Source: Cloacibacillus porcorum (GTDB taxonomy: Bacteria > Synergistota > Synergistia > Synergistales > Synergistaceae). Taken from it: a DNA stretch of 64,000 nucleotides. The stretch lies in assembly GCF_001701045.1 (NCBI RefSeq), contig NZ_CP016757.1, positions 2,506,219 to 2,570,218 on the forward strand. The letters run 5' to 3'. Positions 33,362 through 41,785 of the stretch are shown here, one piece after another. The notes below the pieces were generated by a model. The model searched no databases, was not told the origin of the DNA, and saw only the letters and a program-made list of their open reading frames with translations. The translations under genes were made by a program, and so were the position numbers. Numbering within the stretch: position 1 is the stretch's first letter; each line of letters starts with the position of its first letter.

Positions 33362-34666
33362 CTAGTAATCCACAGCCATCCCGTAGGAAAAACCTACCTG
33401 GCTCATCAGCCCCACCTGTTTCATATAGGTTGAGCGGACCCGCCCCTTCGCTGGGTCCCCGGTCGCTATCTTGTGACCGCCGATGACGCCGTCGTCGCCG
33501 CTCAGATAAAGAGCATCTTCCGGGCCGCCCAGCAAAGTCTCGACCGCAGGCAGTGAGAAGTTGTGATAATAGGTGCCGGAACATACGATCGAATTGACGT
33601 TATGGTCGCTGATCATACATTCGACGCCGAGATTGCTCTTCCCGTTGAGTATCTGAATGATGGGAACGGCCTTGATGCCGAGCTTTTCCGCTTCGCTAGC
33701 GATCGCCCCCACGCACAGGGTCGAGGCGCCGCCGACCCCCTTGGTGATGATGGCACCGTCTGCGTGAAATACCTCTTTGAGCAGGCTGGCCGCCATCTTT
33801 GAGACCAGATTGCGGTGCTTGGCCTCCACCGATGTGACGGTGATCACCACGCCCGCGAAATTCAGCTCTTTGCCGTGACGCCGCATCAGCTCGATGATGA
33901 CTGGATGGTTCTGTATCTCATAGGTCGTGACGCAGCGGAAACCGCCGCAGGGTGAGATCGCCCCGTCAAGCACCTCCGTGGGCTGCATGATCAGCGGCAG
34001 CGTATCAGGAACTGCGTTGCCGTAGAGCATCGGCTCCCGGTAATTTTGCGTATCGTACTGCTTTGAATAGATCTGATAGACATAGGCGACATTGGGCAGC
34101 CCCGGATGCCGCTCACTGTTGTCGAAGGTCTCGCTGCTGTCGGCGGCCCGTTCGTGCGTCGCCTTCGCGAGCATTACGCTCGTTTTGAAACCAACGCGGC
34201 GCAGCGCCTCGCGGTACTCGCGGAAATCGGCGTCAGCCGGCGTCAGCGGTTCAATGACGAGCATGGGCATCTTCGCGTAGGGATTTATCTCCGCGCATTC
34301 GCCGCTCATATCGAACGATCCCCATTTTCTTGACCAGTACGTGTCGTTCTGGCAGAGGACGATGCCCATTCCCTCAACGGCGCGCGTCACACCGCCGCCC
34401 GCTATCTCATAGTCGTCCGTCAGTACGCCCGGCCAGTCGATATTATCCGACATCTTGCAGCGGGGCTGTACAACATCCACGACGTTGATGATACGCGTTG
34501 AGTCGCCGGGGCGGGCAATGTCGATCTTCAGGGTGTCAAAGCAGGGCTCGCCCGCGGCGAACGCCAGGATATCCTCTTTGCTGACGTAGAGCACGCCGTC
34601 GCGCAGAGAGGTAGACTCGCCGAATTGCAGATCTTTAATGTGAACCGTTTCAACCGTTAATTTCAT
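33362..34666 (-). CDS. Glycine/betaine/sarcosine reductase component B proprotein (GrdE-like, pyruvoyl)
   Basis: 434 residues of the GrdE/GrdG/GrdI/PrdA-related family. These precursors are cleaved at an internal cysteine, which becomes the pyruvoyl group that binds the substrate amine. Here Cys240 (AISPCGGF) or Cys245 (RCVTTYEIQN) lies in the expected place; Cys245 is the likelier. Other family segments: VKDLQFGE-like KDLQFGESTSL and GVGGASTLCVGAIASEAEKL. Together with the GrdB-like selenoprotein it forms the substrate-specific component B. It is placed directly after the TRAP genes (21-bp gap). Confidence 0.9.
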   Translation of the reverse strand: MKLTVETVHIKDLQFGESTSLRDGVLYVSKEDILAFAAGEPCFDTLKIDIARPGDSTRIINVVDVVQPRCKMSDNIDWPGVLTDDYEIAGGGVTRAVEGMGIVLCQNDTYWSRKWGSFDMSGECAEINPYAKMPMLVIEPLTPADADFREYREALRRVGFKTSVMLAKATHERAADSSETFDNSERHPGLPNVAYVYQIYSKQYDTQNYREPMLYGNAVPDTLPLIMQPTEVLDGAISPCGGFRCVTTYEIQNHPVIIELMRRHGKELNFAGVVITVTSVEAKHRNLVSKMAASLLKEVFHADGAIITKGVGGASTLCVGAIASEAEKLGIKAVPIIQILNGKSNLGVECMISDHNVNSIVCSGTYYHNFSLPAVETLLGGPEDALYLSGDDGVIGGHKIATGDPAKGRVRSTYMKQVGLMSQVGFSYGMAVDY

Positions 34667-34687
34667 CTGTATGAATCTCCTTTTATA

Positions 34688-35971
34688 TTAAGCGCCCATC
34701 AGCAGATTAGGCACGAAGGTGACTATCGGCGGGAAGAACCACATCAGCAGCATTACGGTGAGGATGATGAGGACGACGGGTACCGTATAGCTGATCGCCT
34801 GCCGGAATGTCGCGCCGGCGATATTCATCGACAGGAAGAGATATAGTCCCACCGGCGGCGTCAGCGCGCCCACGACCGTGGAGATTGAGAAGAGCACGCC
34901 GAAGAGCAGCGGATCGACGCCCAGGTGCATCACGATCGGGTAGACCGTGGGCAGAATGACCGCCGTGGCCGCGAGCGTCTCCATGAAGCAGCCGATTATC
35001 AGCATCATGACGATGATGATAAACACCAGGACTGCGGGGTTGTGCGTGATCGAAAGCAGGAAATTCTCGACCATCGGAGTGACGTTCTCGCGCGCGAATA
35101 TGTAGGAGTAGATGTTCGAAATACCCATGATCATCATCAGCATCGCCGACGATGAGGAGGCCCTTTTGAATATCCCCAGCATATCTTTCAGTTTCAGCGT
35201 GCGGTAGATGAAGAAGCCGCAGATCAGCGCGTAGACACAGGCTACGATGCTGGATTCCGTCGCCGTGAAGAAGCCGGTGACCACTCCCGCGAGAATGATG
35301 ACCGGAGTTATCAGCGCGAAGAAGGACTTCAAAAAGGCCCGCCACACAGATCCGAGGCTGAAACGCCCGCTGCCCTGGTCGACATTGTACTTCGTCGCGT
35401 ACCAGTAGCACATCACCATCAGGCAGACGCCGATCAGGATGCCGGGCATCAGGCCGCCGATAAAGAGCCTGCCCACGGAGAATCCCGTCAGCGAGGCGTA
35501 GACGATCATATTGGTGCTTGGCGGGATGATCGGCGCCAGCGCTCCGGAACCCGCGATCATCGAGGCGATGAACCCCCTGTCGTACCCCTCTTTGTTAAGC
35601 TCAGGCACCGTCAGAGTGCTGATCGCGCTCATCGTCGCCGCGCCGGATCCGGATATGCCGGCGAAGATCATATTCGCCAACACGGAGACCATCCCCATAC
35701 CGCCGCGTATCTGGGCGACGCAGGCCCGGCAGAAATCAAGGATACGCGTGGAGAGGTTGGCGGCTCCCATGATCTCACCCGCCAGGATAAAGAGCGGCCC
35801 GGCCATCAGCGAAAAGGAATTCATGCCGCGAATGGCCTGCTGCACAGCCATAAAGGCGGGAATCTCGCTGCCGAACATGATCGCCAAAAGCCCGGAGAGG
35901 CCGATCGCGAAACATACCGGCACGCCCAGCACCAGAAAAATCAGCAGAGTTATCAGCGCAATGGCAATCAT
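34688..35971 (-). CDS. TRAP transporter large permease (DctM)
   Basis: 427 residues with about twelve membrane helices. Family features are GLSGLLAIMFGSEIPAFMAV, ANMIFAGISGSGAATMSAIS (conserved GxSGS), and GALAPIIPPSTNMIVYAS. It forms the ion-coupled channel of a tripartite importer with the genes upstream. The start codon directly follows the DctQ stop. The substrate is probably an organic acid or amine used by the adjoining reductase (inference). Confidence 0.95.
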   Translation of the reverse strand: MIAIALITLLIFLVLGVPVCFAIGLSGLLAIMFGSEIPAFMAVQQAIRGMNSFSLMAGPLFILAGEIMGAANLSTRILDFCRACVAQIRGGMGMVSVLANMIFAGISGSGAATMSAISTLTVPELNKEGYDRGFIASMIAGSGALAPIIPPSTNMIVYASLTGFSVGRLFIGGLMPGILIGVCLMVMCYWYATKYNVDQGSGRFSLGSVWRAFLKSFFALITPVIILAGVVTGFFTATESSIVACVYALICGFFIYRTLKLKDMLGIFKRASSSSAMLMMIMGISNIYSYIFARENVTPMVENFLLSITHNPAVLVFIIIVMMLIIGCFMETLAATAVILPTVYPIVMHLGVDPLLFGVLFSISTVVGALTPPVGLYLFLSMNIAGATFRQAISYTVPVVLIILTVMLLMWFFPPIVTFVPNLLMGA

Positions 35972-36463
35972 CTATCTTTCCCCTTCCCTGTATTGTCTTG
36001 CCAGCTTGGGAATGGCGCTGGCGTAAGAGCAGAGCATCATGACGATTCCCAGAGGAACCGCCGCGTATATGTAGGCGTAGGGAATGCGGATGGCGGCTCC
36101 CAGCGAATTGAAGCTCTTCGAGACCAGAACGATCGATCCCGGAAAAAACATAATCAGGAAGACGACGCAGATCAGCCTGCCGATGATAAACAGCACCGCG
36201 CGCGCCTTATTGTTTTTCATAAAGCTGATGACGATATCAACCGACACATGGGCGTCCGCCCTCACAGTAAGGGCCGAGCCGATAAACGTCAGGTAGATGC
36301 CGCAAAAGCGCATGGCCTCTTCGGTCCACGGCGGCGACGAATGAAGGATAAAACGGCCAAAAACCTGCAGACTGCCGAAAACCAAAATCAGGACGAACAT
36401 CAGCGCGCAGAACCAGACCTGGATATTTTCGATTACTCTGTCTATTTTTATCAATGTTTTCAT
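35972..36463 (-). CDS. TRAP transporter small permease (DctQ)
   Basis: 163 residues with four membrane helices; FGRFILHSSPPWTEEAMRFC is the family motif around the EE pair. The ATG at 36463 (GAGG upstream) is preferred to an ORF start at 36523 whose extra residues are basic and unlike the family. It bridges DctP and DctM in the membrane. Adjacent to DctM without a gap. Confidence 0.9.
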   Translation of the reverse strand: MKTLIKIDRVIENIQVWFCALMFVLILVFGSLQVFGRFILHSSPPWTEEAMRFCGIYLTFIGSALTVRADAHVSVDIVISFMKNNKARAVLFIIGRLICVVFLIMFFPGSIVLVSKSFNSLGAAIRIPYAYIYAAVPLGIVMMLCSYASAIPKLARQYREGER

Positions 36464-36572
36464 CTTTATTGACCTCATGCTCCGGTAAGGGCGCCCCCGC
36501 GCGGCAAACGCGCGCGGAGGCATTCCGTCTTGATCGATATGTTAATTCTTCTGCTGTAACATAAGGGGGAGG

Positions 36573-37571
36573 TTAACTGTTCAGCGACAGCATCTTCTTG
36601 ATGAGGCCGCCCAGCTTGTAATTTTTCTCATATTTGTCGTATATCGGCTGACAGGCGTTCTTCATCCTGTCACGTTCCTTCTGCGATATATCGTTGATCT
36701 TCACTCCGGCCGCCGCCATCGCCTTTTCCGCGGCGTTATCGGAGGCCTGGCGGTTCTGCAGCTGCTTCTTCTGGCTCTCAAGCGCGCTCTTCTGGATTAT
36801 ATCCTGCAGGTCTTTGGGGATGGAGTCCCATTTGTCCTTATTGATAAAGACACAGTATATGGCGCCCAGGTGGCCGATCTTGGAGAGGTATTTCGCCTGT
36901 TCCTGAAGGTTCTGATTTACCAGCCCCGTGACGTCGGCTTCGACGGCGTCGGCCACGCCCTGCTGCAGGAGCGTATAGGCCTCGCTCCACGCGGAGGTGA
37001 CGGTGCTCGCTCCGAGGCAGTTCCAGATATCGACGTAAAGCGGCGTTTCGGCGGTACGCATCTTAACGCCCTTAATATCCTCAAGGCGGGTTATCGGCTT
37101 CGTCTTGAGCAGGGGCTGGCGGATGCCGTTGGAATAGGTCATCAGCAGGCGGACATTGGAGTCCTTAAGCATCTTCGGAACCTCCTGCGCCACTATGCCG
37201 TCTATGAGCTTGGCCTGTGTGGCAAGGTCCTTGGTGAGGAAGGGCATATTAAATACGGCGAGCTGGGGGATGTTCAGCGCCGCGGCCCAGTCGGCGGTGT
37301 CGCAGCAGGTCATGTCAAGAGTTCCCATCGTCACCTGCTCCATCATTTCACGCGCGGAACCGAGCTGGCTGGAGGGATAAATATTGACCTTGACCTGACC
37401 GTTGGAGCGTTTCTCCACCATCGCTTTGAACTCTTCCGGGGCGATAGCCAGCGCATGGCCGGGGTTCTGGATGTGCCCGAACTCAAGGGTGACCTTCGCC
37501 TTCGCTTCGCTGACGGAGGCCAGCATACCGACAAGTAACAGAACTGACAGGACGAGAGACAGCTTCTTCAT
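36573..37571 (-). CDS. TRAP transporter periplasmic substrate-binding protein (DctP)
   Basis: 332 residues with signal peptide MKKLSLVLSVLLLVGMLASV. DctP features: NIYPSSQLGSAREMMEQVTM, and RTAETPLYVDIWNCLGAS, where the Arg binds a ligand carboxylate in most family members. The ATG at 37571 has GAGGAGG 8 bases before it; the frame-open ATG at 37589 overlaps that site. It overlaps nothing but begins 14 bases after the dehydrogenase stop. An acidic (carboxylate) ligand is therefore expected. Confidence 0.94.
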   Translation of the reverse strand: MKKLSLVLSVLLLVGMLASVSEAKAKVTLEFGHIQNPGHALAIAPEEFKAMVEKRSNGQVKVNIYPSSQLGSAREMMEQVTMGTLDMTCCDTADWAAALNIPQLAVFNMPFLTKDLATQAKLIDGIVAQEVPKMLKDSNVRLLMTYSNGIRQPLLKTKPITRLEDIKGVKMRTAETPLYVDIWNCLGASTVTSAWSEAYTLLQQGVADAVEADVTGLVNQNLQEQAKYLSKIGHLGAIYCVFINKDKWDSIPKDLQDIIQKSALESQKKQLQNRQASDNAAEKAMAAAGVKINDISQKERDRMKNACQPIYDKYEKNYKLGGLIKKMLSLNS

Positions 37572-37585
37572 GAAAAAATTCCTCC

Positions 37586-38701
37586 TCATTTATTTGTTGC
37601 TGCTTTTGCTTTGTACTTTTTACCTAAAGCGTCGGCGGCCAAGATAGCCGCGTATACCCGTTCGGAGTTCACCAGAAATGGTTCCTGATGGACAAGGGGG
37701 CCGTTCGCCGTCTTCTCCGCGATCGCCGTGATCTTTTCCGGCGTCGCTTCGACGCCGAGGTCCGCCAGCGTCATGGGCAGGCCGATGGCGGCCATAAAGT
37801 TCATGACCTTATCCACGACGGAGGCATCGCTGTTTTCCAGCACAAGCTGGCAGACGATGCCAAAGGCCACCTTCTCACCGTGCAGGTACTTGTGGGTCTC
37901 AGGCAGGGCCGTGAGGCCGGAATGGATGCCGTGAGCGGTGGCAAGGCCGGTATTGAGAAAGCCGAGACCGCTGAGCAGGGTGTTCGCTTCGATGACATTT
38001 TCCAGAGCTTCGGTTACGACGCCAAGCTCAAGCGCCGCCAGCGCGTTAAGCCCGTCAGCGAAGAGGATATCCCAGCTCGCCCTGGCAATGGCCATGCCCG
38101 CCTTGCTGCGGCGATAGCCCGCACCGATATAATTGGGAGAATCCGAGCCGTCGACGGCCTGAGCTTCGAGCCAGGTTGCCAGCGCGTCGCCCATACCGGC
38201 GATAAAAAGACGGCGGGGAGATTTAGCGATTATTTCACTGTCCACAAGCACAAGGTCCGCGTTCTTTTTCACCTTGCGCGAGCCGATATATTCCCCGTCT
38301 GGGGTATAGATGACCGCGATCTCGCTCACCGGCGCATCCGTTGAGGCGGAAGAGGGCACGATGATCAGCGGCATATTCATGGCGTCGGCGCATAATTTCG
38401 CCGTATCCAAAGTCTTTCCGCCGCCGACGCCGACAAAGACACAGCCATTCTGCTCCCTGGCGATGGCGCCGATCCTGCCGATCTCCTCGTCGCAGCACTC
38501 TCCCTGGAACTTTATTGAGGTAAATTCGCCGCCGTCATAGGCTTTTTCCAGCCGCGCGTTCAGCTCCGGATACAGAAAGCCGTCGATAAGAACGCAGGCC
38601 TTTCCGTAAGGCGCGGTATACTGCGGCAGCCGGCTGAACTCGCCCGGCCCCTGCACATAACGCAAAGGACTTCCAAAGGCTCTTGTGGTGGAACTTAGCA
38701 T
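37586..38701 (-). CDS. Iron-containing alcohol dehydrogenase family, glycerol dehydrogenase-like
   Basis: 371 residues with the GldA fold: NAD-binding GVGGGKTLDTAK and PSSASTDAPVS, then the metal ligands Asp172 (MGDALATW), His257 (AHGIHSG) and His274 (HGEKVAFG). It oxidises glycerol or a related hydroxy compound with NAD+, or reduces the ketone. It is the first gene of the TRAP-GrdEB-RpiR-kinase operon, so the real substrate is probably not free glycerol. The ribosome site before the ATG is weak. Confidence 0.88.
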   Translation of the reverse strand: MLSSTTRAFGSPLRYVQGPGEFSRLPQYTAPYGKACVLIDGFLYPELNARLEKAYDGGEFTSIKFQGECCDEEIGRIGAIAREQNGCVFVGVGGGKTLDTAKLCADAMNMPLIIVPSSASTDAPVSEIAVIYTPDGEYIGSRKVKKNADLVLVDSEIIAKSPRRLFIAGMGDALATWLEAQAVDGSDSPNYIGAGYRRSKAGMAIARASWDILFADGLNALAALELGVVTEALENVIEANTLLSGLGFLNTGLATAHGIHSGLTALPETHKYLHGEKVAFGIVCQLVLENSDASVVDKVMNFMAAIGLPMTLADLGVEATPEKITAIAEKTANGPLVHQEPFLVNSERVYAAILAADALGKKYKAKAATNK

Positions 38702-38954
38702 AATCTTCGAGTAGGCCGCATAGGCAAACTCTTGCCCCCTTCATTATTTAGTTTTGAGATGGGATCGATATTTCTAAATCAAAACGACGTTTTTAAAAAT
38801 AATTTTCTATAATTCAAAGGTGCTTTGACAGCATAAAACATACCATAAGCATATAAAATACATACTTATCGTCCCTTTTATTTATACACAACCCTCTTAA
38901 TATAAAATATTTTCAAAAAGCATTAAACATTCACTAGTTTGATTATATTATATA

Positions 38955-38969
38955 TGAAAATTATTTTCA
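38955..38969. promoter_or_regulatory. RpiR-type operator candidate
   Basis: A perfect 15-bp palindrome, TGAAAAT-T-ATTTTCA. MurR/RpiR regulators commonly bind TGAAA-N5-TTTCA-like sites, and an RpiR gene is part of the operon starting at 38701, 254 bp downstream. Confidence 0.55.
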
Positions 38970-39049
38970 ATATATTTTTACGATATATTCACACATTCTT
39001 TGCCACTTTCTGTTACGCCTGTATAAAAAGGCGGAGGGCTGGCATGAAA

Positions 39050-39180
39050 AGCGTCAGGCGTCGCCGACGCTCAGTTATTGCACAAGGATAAAATATGTTT
39101 CGCCGGAGAGGGGCGCAGGCAGCCGCGTCCGTTATTGACGGCAAGAACCGGAAACCAGAGAACATGCCGGCGGACGCGGC
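39050..39180 (-). ncRNA. Candidate structured RNA in the gltS-dehydrogenase intergenic region
   Basis: GCCGCGTCCG (39122-39131) and CGGACGCGGC (39171-39180) form a perfect 10-bp stem around a 39-nt interior with smaller complementary segments (CCGG/CCGG, CCGT/ACGG). On the minus strand a second hairpin, AGCGTC-GGC-GAC-GCC-(T)-GACGCT at 39050-39071, is followed by TTTTC, as in a terminator. The strand is inferred from this T-run. It matches no RNA family I know; it could also be a leader of the downstream operon or a palindromic repeat. Confidence 0.3.
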
Positions 39181-39257
39181 AAAGAAAAGGGTGAAGGATT
39201 TAACAGATGGGAGCTGACGTCTCTGCAAGTACGGCGGACTACAGTACACTGAGGGAG

Positions 39258-39291
39258 ACCGCCGCCAAGCTAGGGCGGGGCGGCGGTCTTA
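39258..39291. repeat. GC-rich inverted repeat upstream of the gltS terminator
   Basis: GACCGCCGCC and GGCGGCGGTC, about 11 bases apart, make a 10-bp stem near 39260-39291, just beyond the gltS terminator. It could be a second terminator for transcripts from either side. Confidence 0.4.
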
Positions 39292-39311
39292 AGGATAAAA
39301 GAGCGTCATAT

Positions 39312-39345
39312 AAAAGAGAGGGGCGGCCCGTCAGCCACCCCCTCC
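39312..39345 (-). terminator. Rho-independent terminator of the glutamate symporter operon
   Basis: On the minus strand GAGGGGGTGGC pairs with GCCGCCCCTCTC around a short loop and is followed by TTTTATATG, immediately after the stop codon at 39348. Confidence 0.8.
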
Positions 39346-39347
39346 CA

Positions 39348-40565
39348 TCAGGCAAAGATCTTTATCAGTACGTTTATCACTATCACGTTCACAATGTCTA
39401 TGAAGAAGGCTCCAACCGCCGCTACGGCGAAGAATGCGTCGGGGGCTATTCCGTACTTGGCGCAGACGGCCTCCATGTTGGCGATCGCGTTCGGCGTGGC
39501 TCCGAGACCAAAGCCCGTATGACCCGCCGTGATAACGGCGGCCTGATAGTCGCCGCCGGTAAGGCGAAACGTCACGTAGTAGGCGAAGAGGATCATCAGC
39601 ACGACCTGGAAGGCAAGGATAGAGAACAGAGGCGCCGCCAGGCCGCTCAGGGCCGTAAGGTCCACGGACATCAGCGCGAAGGCGAGAAAGAAGGAGAGGC
39701 AGGCGCCGCTGATGTGGTTCACGATCCTAGGATTGACGCGAAGCAGCCTCACGTGGTCCCCGGTGTTGCGGATCACCATTCCGGCAACGAGGGCGAGCGC
39801 GTAGGCAGGCAGCAGGATGCCGCGCGCGCCGAGCCATTCGCTGAACCACATGCCTAGCCCGACTGCGAAAGTTATCTGGAAAACGGTCATCAAAATCGAA
39901 TGGGTGTTTATCTCCTCGCCGGTGTCACCAAAGCTGAAGACATCAGGAATCATCTCTTTACGATAACTTTCACCGTTGACCTCTTTCGCCAGCGAATGTC
40001 CCTTGATGAGGCGTTCGGCGATCGGCCCGCCGAGCAGCGACCCCGCGAGTACGCCGAAGGTGGCGCAGGCGATCGCCGTAGCCTGCGCGCCCTGAAGGCC
40101 GAAAACCCGTTCAAGCTCGTCGGCAAAGACGAGCCCGGTCCCATGGCCGCCGGTCATCGTCGCGGAACCGGCAAGTACGGAGAGCATCGGATGAAGGCCG
40201 GAGAATTTCCCGATCACGATCGCCGCGGCGTTCTGCAGTATCAGCAGAAGGCAAGCCGCCAAAAGCAGTTTGAAGGCCGCCGAACCGCCCTTTTTTAGCA
40301 GCGCGACGCTCGCGCCGAGGCCGATCGTGGTAAAGAAGGCGATCATAAAGGGTTCCATAAGGGTCAGGTCGAACTCAAAACCGACCCTGGATGTCAGCAG
40401 AAGCCTGAGTACGGCAAAGAGCAGTCCGCCGACTACCGCGGGCGGGATGTTGTAGCGTATGAGAAACTTTACGCGGCGGCAGAGCGTCACGCCCAGCCAG
40501 TAAAGTATCGAGGCGAAGGCCATCGTTTGAATGAAGTCCATCTTTACCATAAAAATATCCGCCAT
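39348..40565 (-). CDS. Sodium/glutamate symporter (GltS family), copy 1
   Basis: 405 residues with about ten membrane helices in two inverted halves. GltS signatures: GGHGTGLVFADELERVFG and GHTGFGLGATPNAIANMEAV. It imports glutamate or a close analogue with Na+. The gene follows a paralogue by 14 bp and shares most of its motifs; a gene duplication with divergence in the middle cytoplasmic loop is evident. Last gene of a five-gene operon. Confidence 0.93.
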   Translation of the reverse strand: MADIFMVKMDFIQTMAFASILYWLGVTLCRRVKFLIRYNIPPAVVGGLLFAVLRLLLTSRVGFEFDLTLMEPFMIAFFTTIGLGASVALLKKGGSAAFKLLLAACLLLILQNAAAIVIGKFSGLHPMLSVLAGSATMTGGHGTGLVFADELERVFGLQGAQATAIACATFGVLAGSLLGGPIAERLIKGHSLAKEVNGESYRKEMIPDVFSFGDTGEEINTHSILMTVFQITFAVGLGMWFSEWLGARGILLPAYALALVAGMVIRNTGDHVRLLRVNPRIVNHISGACLSFFLAFALMSVDLTALSGLAAPLFSILAFQVVLMILFAYYVTFRLTGGDYQAAVITAGHTGFGLGATPNAIANMEAVCAKYGIAPDAFFAVAAVGAFFIDIVNVIVINVLIKIFA

Positions 40566-40579
40566 CTCTTATCCCTCCC

Positions 40580-41785
40580 TTAAAAAAATGCCACGAAGCT
40601 CTGTATGACTATGGCGTTAACAATGTCGATGAAAAAGGCCCCGACAATAGATACGACAAAGAAGGCGCGCGGCGCGGGGCCGTAGTTGCTCGTGATCGCG
40701 TCCATATTGGCGATGGCGTTCGGCGTGGCGCCGAGACCGAAGCCGCAGTGCCCGCCTGAAATGACGGCGGCGGTATAGTCGCGTCTCATCACGTTGAAGG
40801 TGACAAAGTAGGCGTAGAATCCCATCAGCAGCGTCTCTCCGAGCAGGATCAGCGCCATCGGCCCGGCAAGATCGGCAAGCTGCCAGAGCTTAAGCGACAT
40901 CAGCGATAGTGCGAGGAAGAGCGAGAGGGCGACGGCGCCGATCGTGTCGGCGAGCCTCAGGTGTACCTTATACAACCCGCTCATGTCGCTCAAATTACGG
41001 ATAAAGATACCGACGAAGAGGGCGCAGAGATAGGTCGGAAGCTGTATTCCCACCTTTACAAGCTCCTCATATATAAAGGCGCCAACGCTCATTGCGATCG
41101 TAATCTGCATCAGCGTCGTCATCAGCACCGAGGCCGACACGGGGCCGTCGGAGGCGGGGTCGAGCGTTTCGTCCACCGTCTCATAGGTCATTTCGTCGGG
41201 ATTGAGATGCGATTTAGAGAGACGGTTGCGCTCTATCAGGCGGCGCGCCACCGGGCCGCCGAGGATCGACCCCATCACGAGGCCGAAGGTGGCGGCGGCC
41301 ATCGCAAGCTCCATACCGCCGGCAAGGCCGTACTGTTTCTCAAAAAGGGCAGCGTAGACCGCTCCGGTACCGTGGCCGCCGGACATCGTAATGGACCCGG
41401 CCAGCATCCCGAGCAGCGGATGTATCCCCGTGGCGTATGAGAGGGCGACGGCGATCACGTTCTGGAGAAGCACCAGCACGGAGGCGACAATCAAAAAGAT
41501 AAAAACCTGAGGTCCGCCCTGCTTCAGCATCTTGAAGCTCGCGGCAAGGCCAATACTGGTAAAGAATGTTATCATCAGGGGATCTTTGACGACCATGTCA
41601 AAGTTGAAAGAAAAGCTGTCTTTGAACGCCCAGCTCGCAAGCGCGAAGATCACGCCGCCGATCACCGGCGCGGGAATATTGTACTTGCTGAGGAAGAAAA
41701 TCCTCTTCCGGAGAAACATGCCAAGCCAGAGAATGGCTGTGGCGAAGGCCACGGTCTCGACAAGGTTAAAGTTGAGCTCTGTCAT
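40580..41785 (-). CDS. Sodium/glutamate symporter (GltS family), copy 2
   Basis: 401 residues, the same architecture as the next gene: GGHGTGAVYAALFEKQYG and GHCGFGLGATPNAIANMDAI. Its ATG overlaps the stop of the ROK gene by 4 bases, so it is translationally coupled to the upstream catabolic genes. Two adjacent, diverged copies suggest different ligands, for example L- and D-glutamate or different glutamate conjugates (inference). Confidence 0.93.
   Translation of the reverse strand: MTELNFNLVETVAFATAILWLGMFLRKRIFFLSKYNIPAPVIGGVIFALASWAFKDSFSFNFDMVVKDPLMITFFTSIGLAASFKMLKQGGPQVFIFLIVASVLVLLQNVIAVALSYATGIHPLLGMLAGSITMSGGHGTGAVYAALFEKQYGLAGGMELAMAAATFGLVMGSILGGPVARRLIERNRLSKSHLNPDEMTYETVDETLDPASDGPVSASVLMTTLMQITIAMSVGAFIYEELVKVGIQLPTYLCALFVGIFIRNLSDMSGLYKVHLRLADTIGAVALSLFLALSLMSLKLWQLADLAGPMALILLGETLLMGFYAYFVTFNVMRRDYTAAVISGGHCGFGLGATPNAIANMDAITSNYGPAPRAFFVVSIVGAFFIDIVNAIVIQSFVAFF

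Larger units (their letters stand above)
38702..39347. other. 646-bp intergenic region: A+T-rich promoter half, G+C-rich structured half
   Basis: No convincing protein gene. 38740-39000 is strongly A+T-rich and probably holds the promoter of the dehydrogenase/TRAP operon, with palindromes TGAAAATTATTTTCA (38955-38969) and AAAACGACGTTTT (38781-38793). 39010-39295 is G+C-rich with several strong inverted repeats and ends next to the gltS terminator. A 78-codon minus-strand frame across it lacks a good ribosome site and runs through a terminator-like hairpin. Confidence 0.6.

Noticed and set aside
39013-39249. 78-codon minus-strand frame in the gltS-dehydrogenase spacer
   Set aside because: No convincing ribosome site, and the frame passes through a hairpin followed by TTTT that looks like a terminator. 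A structured RNA or repeat is likelier.
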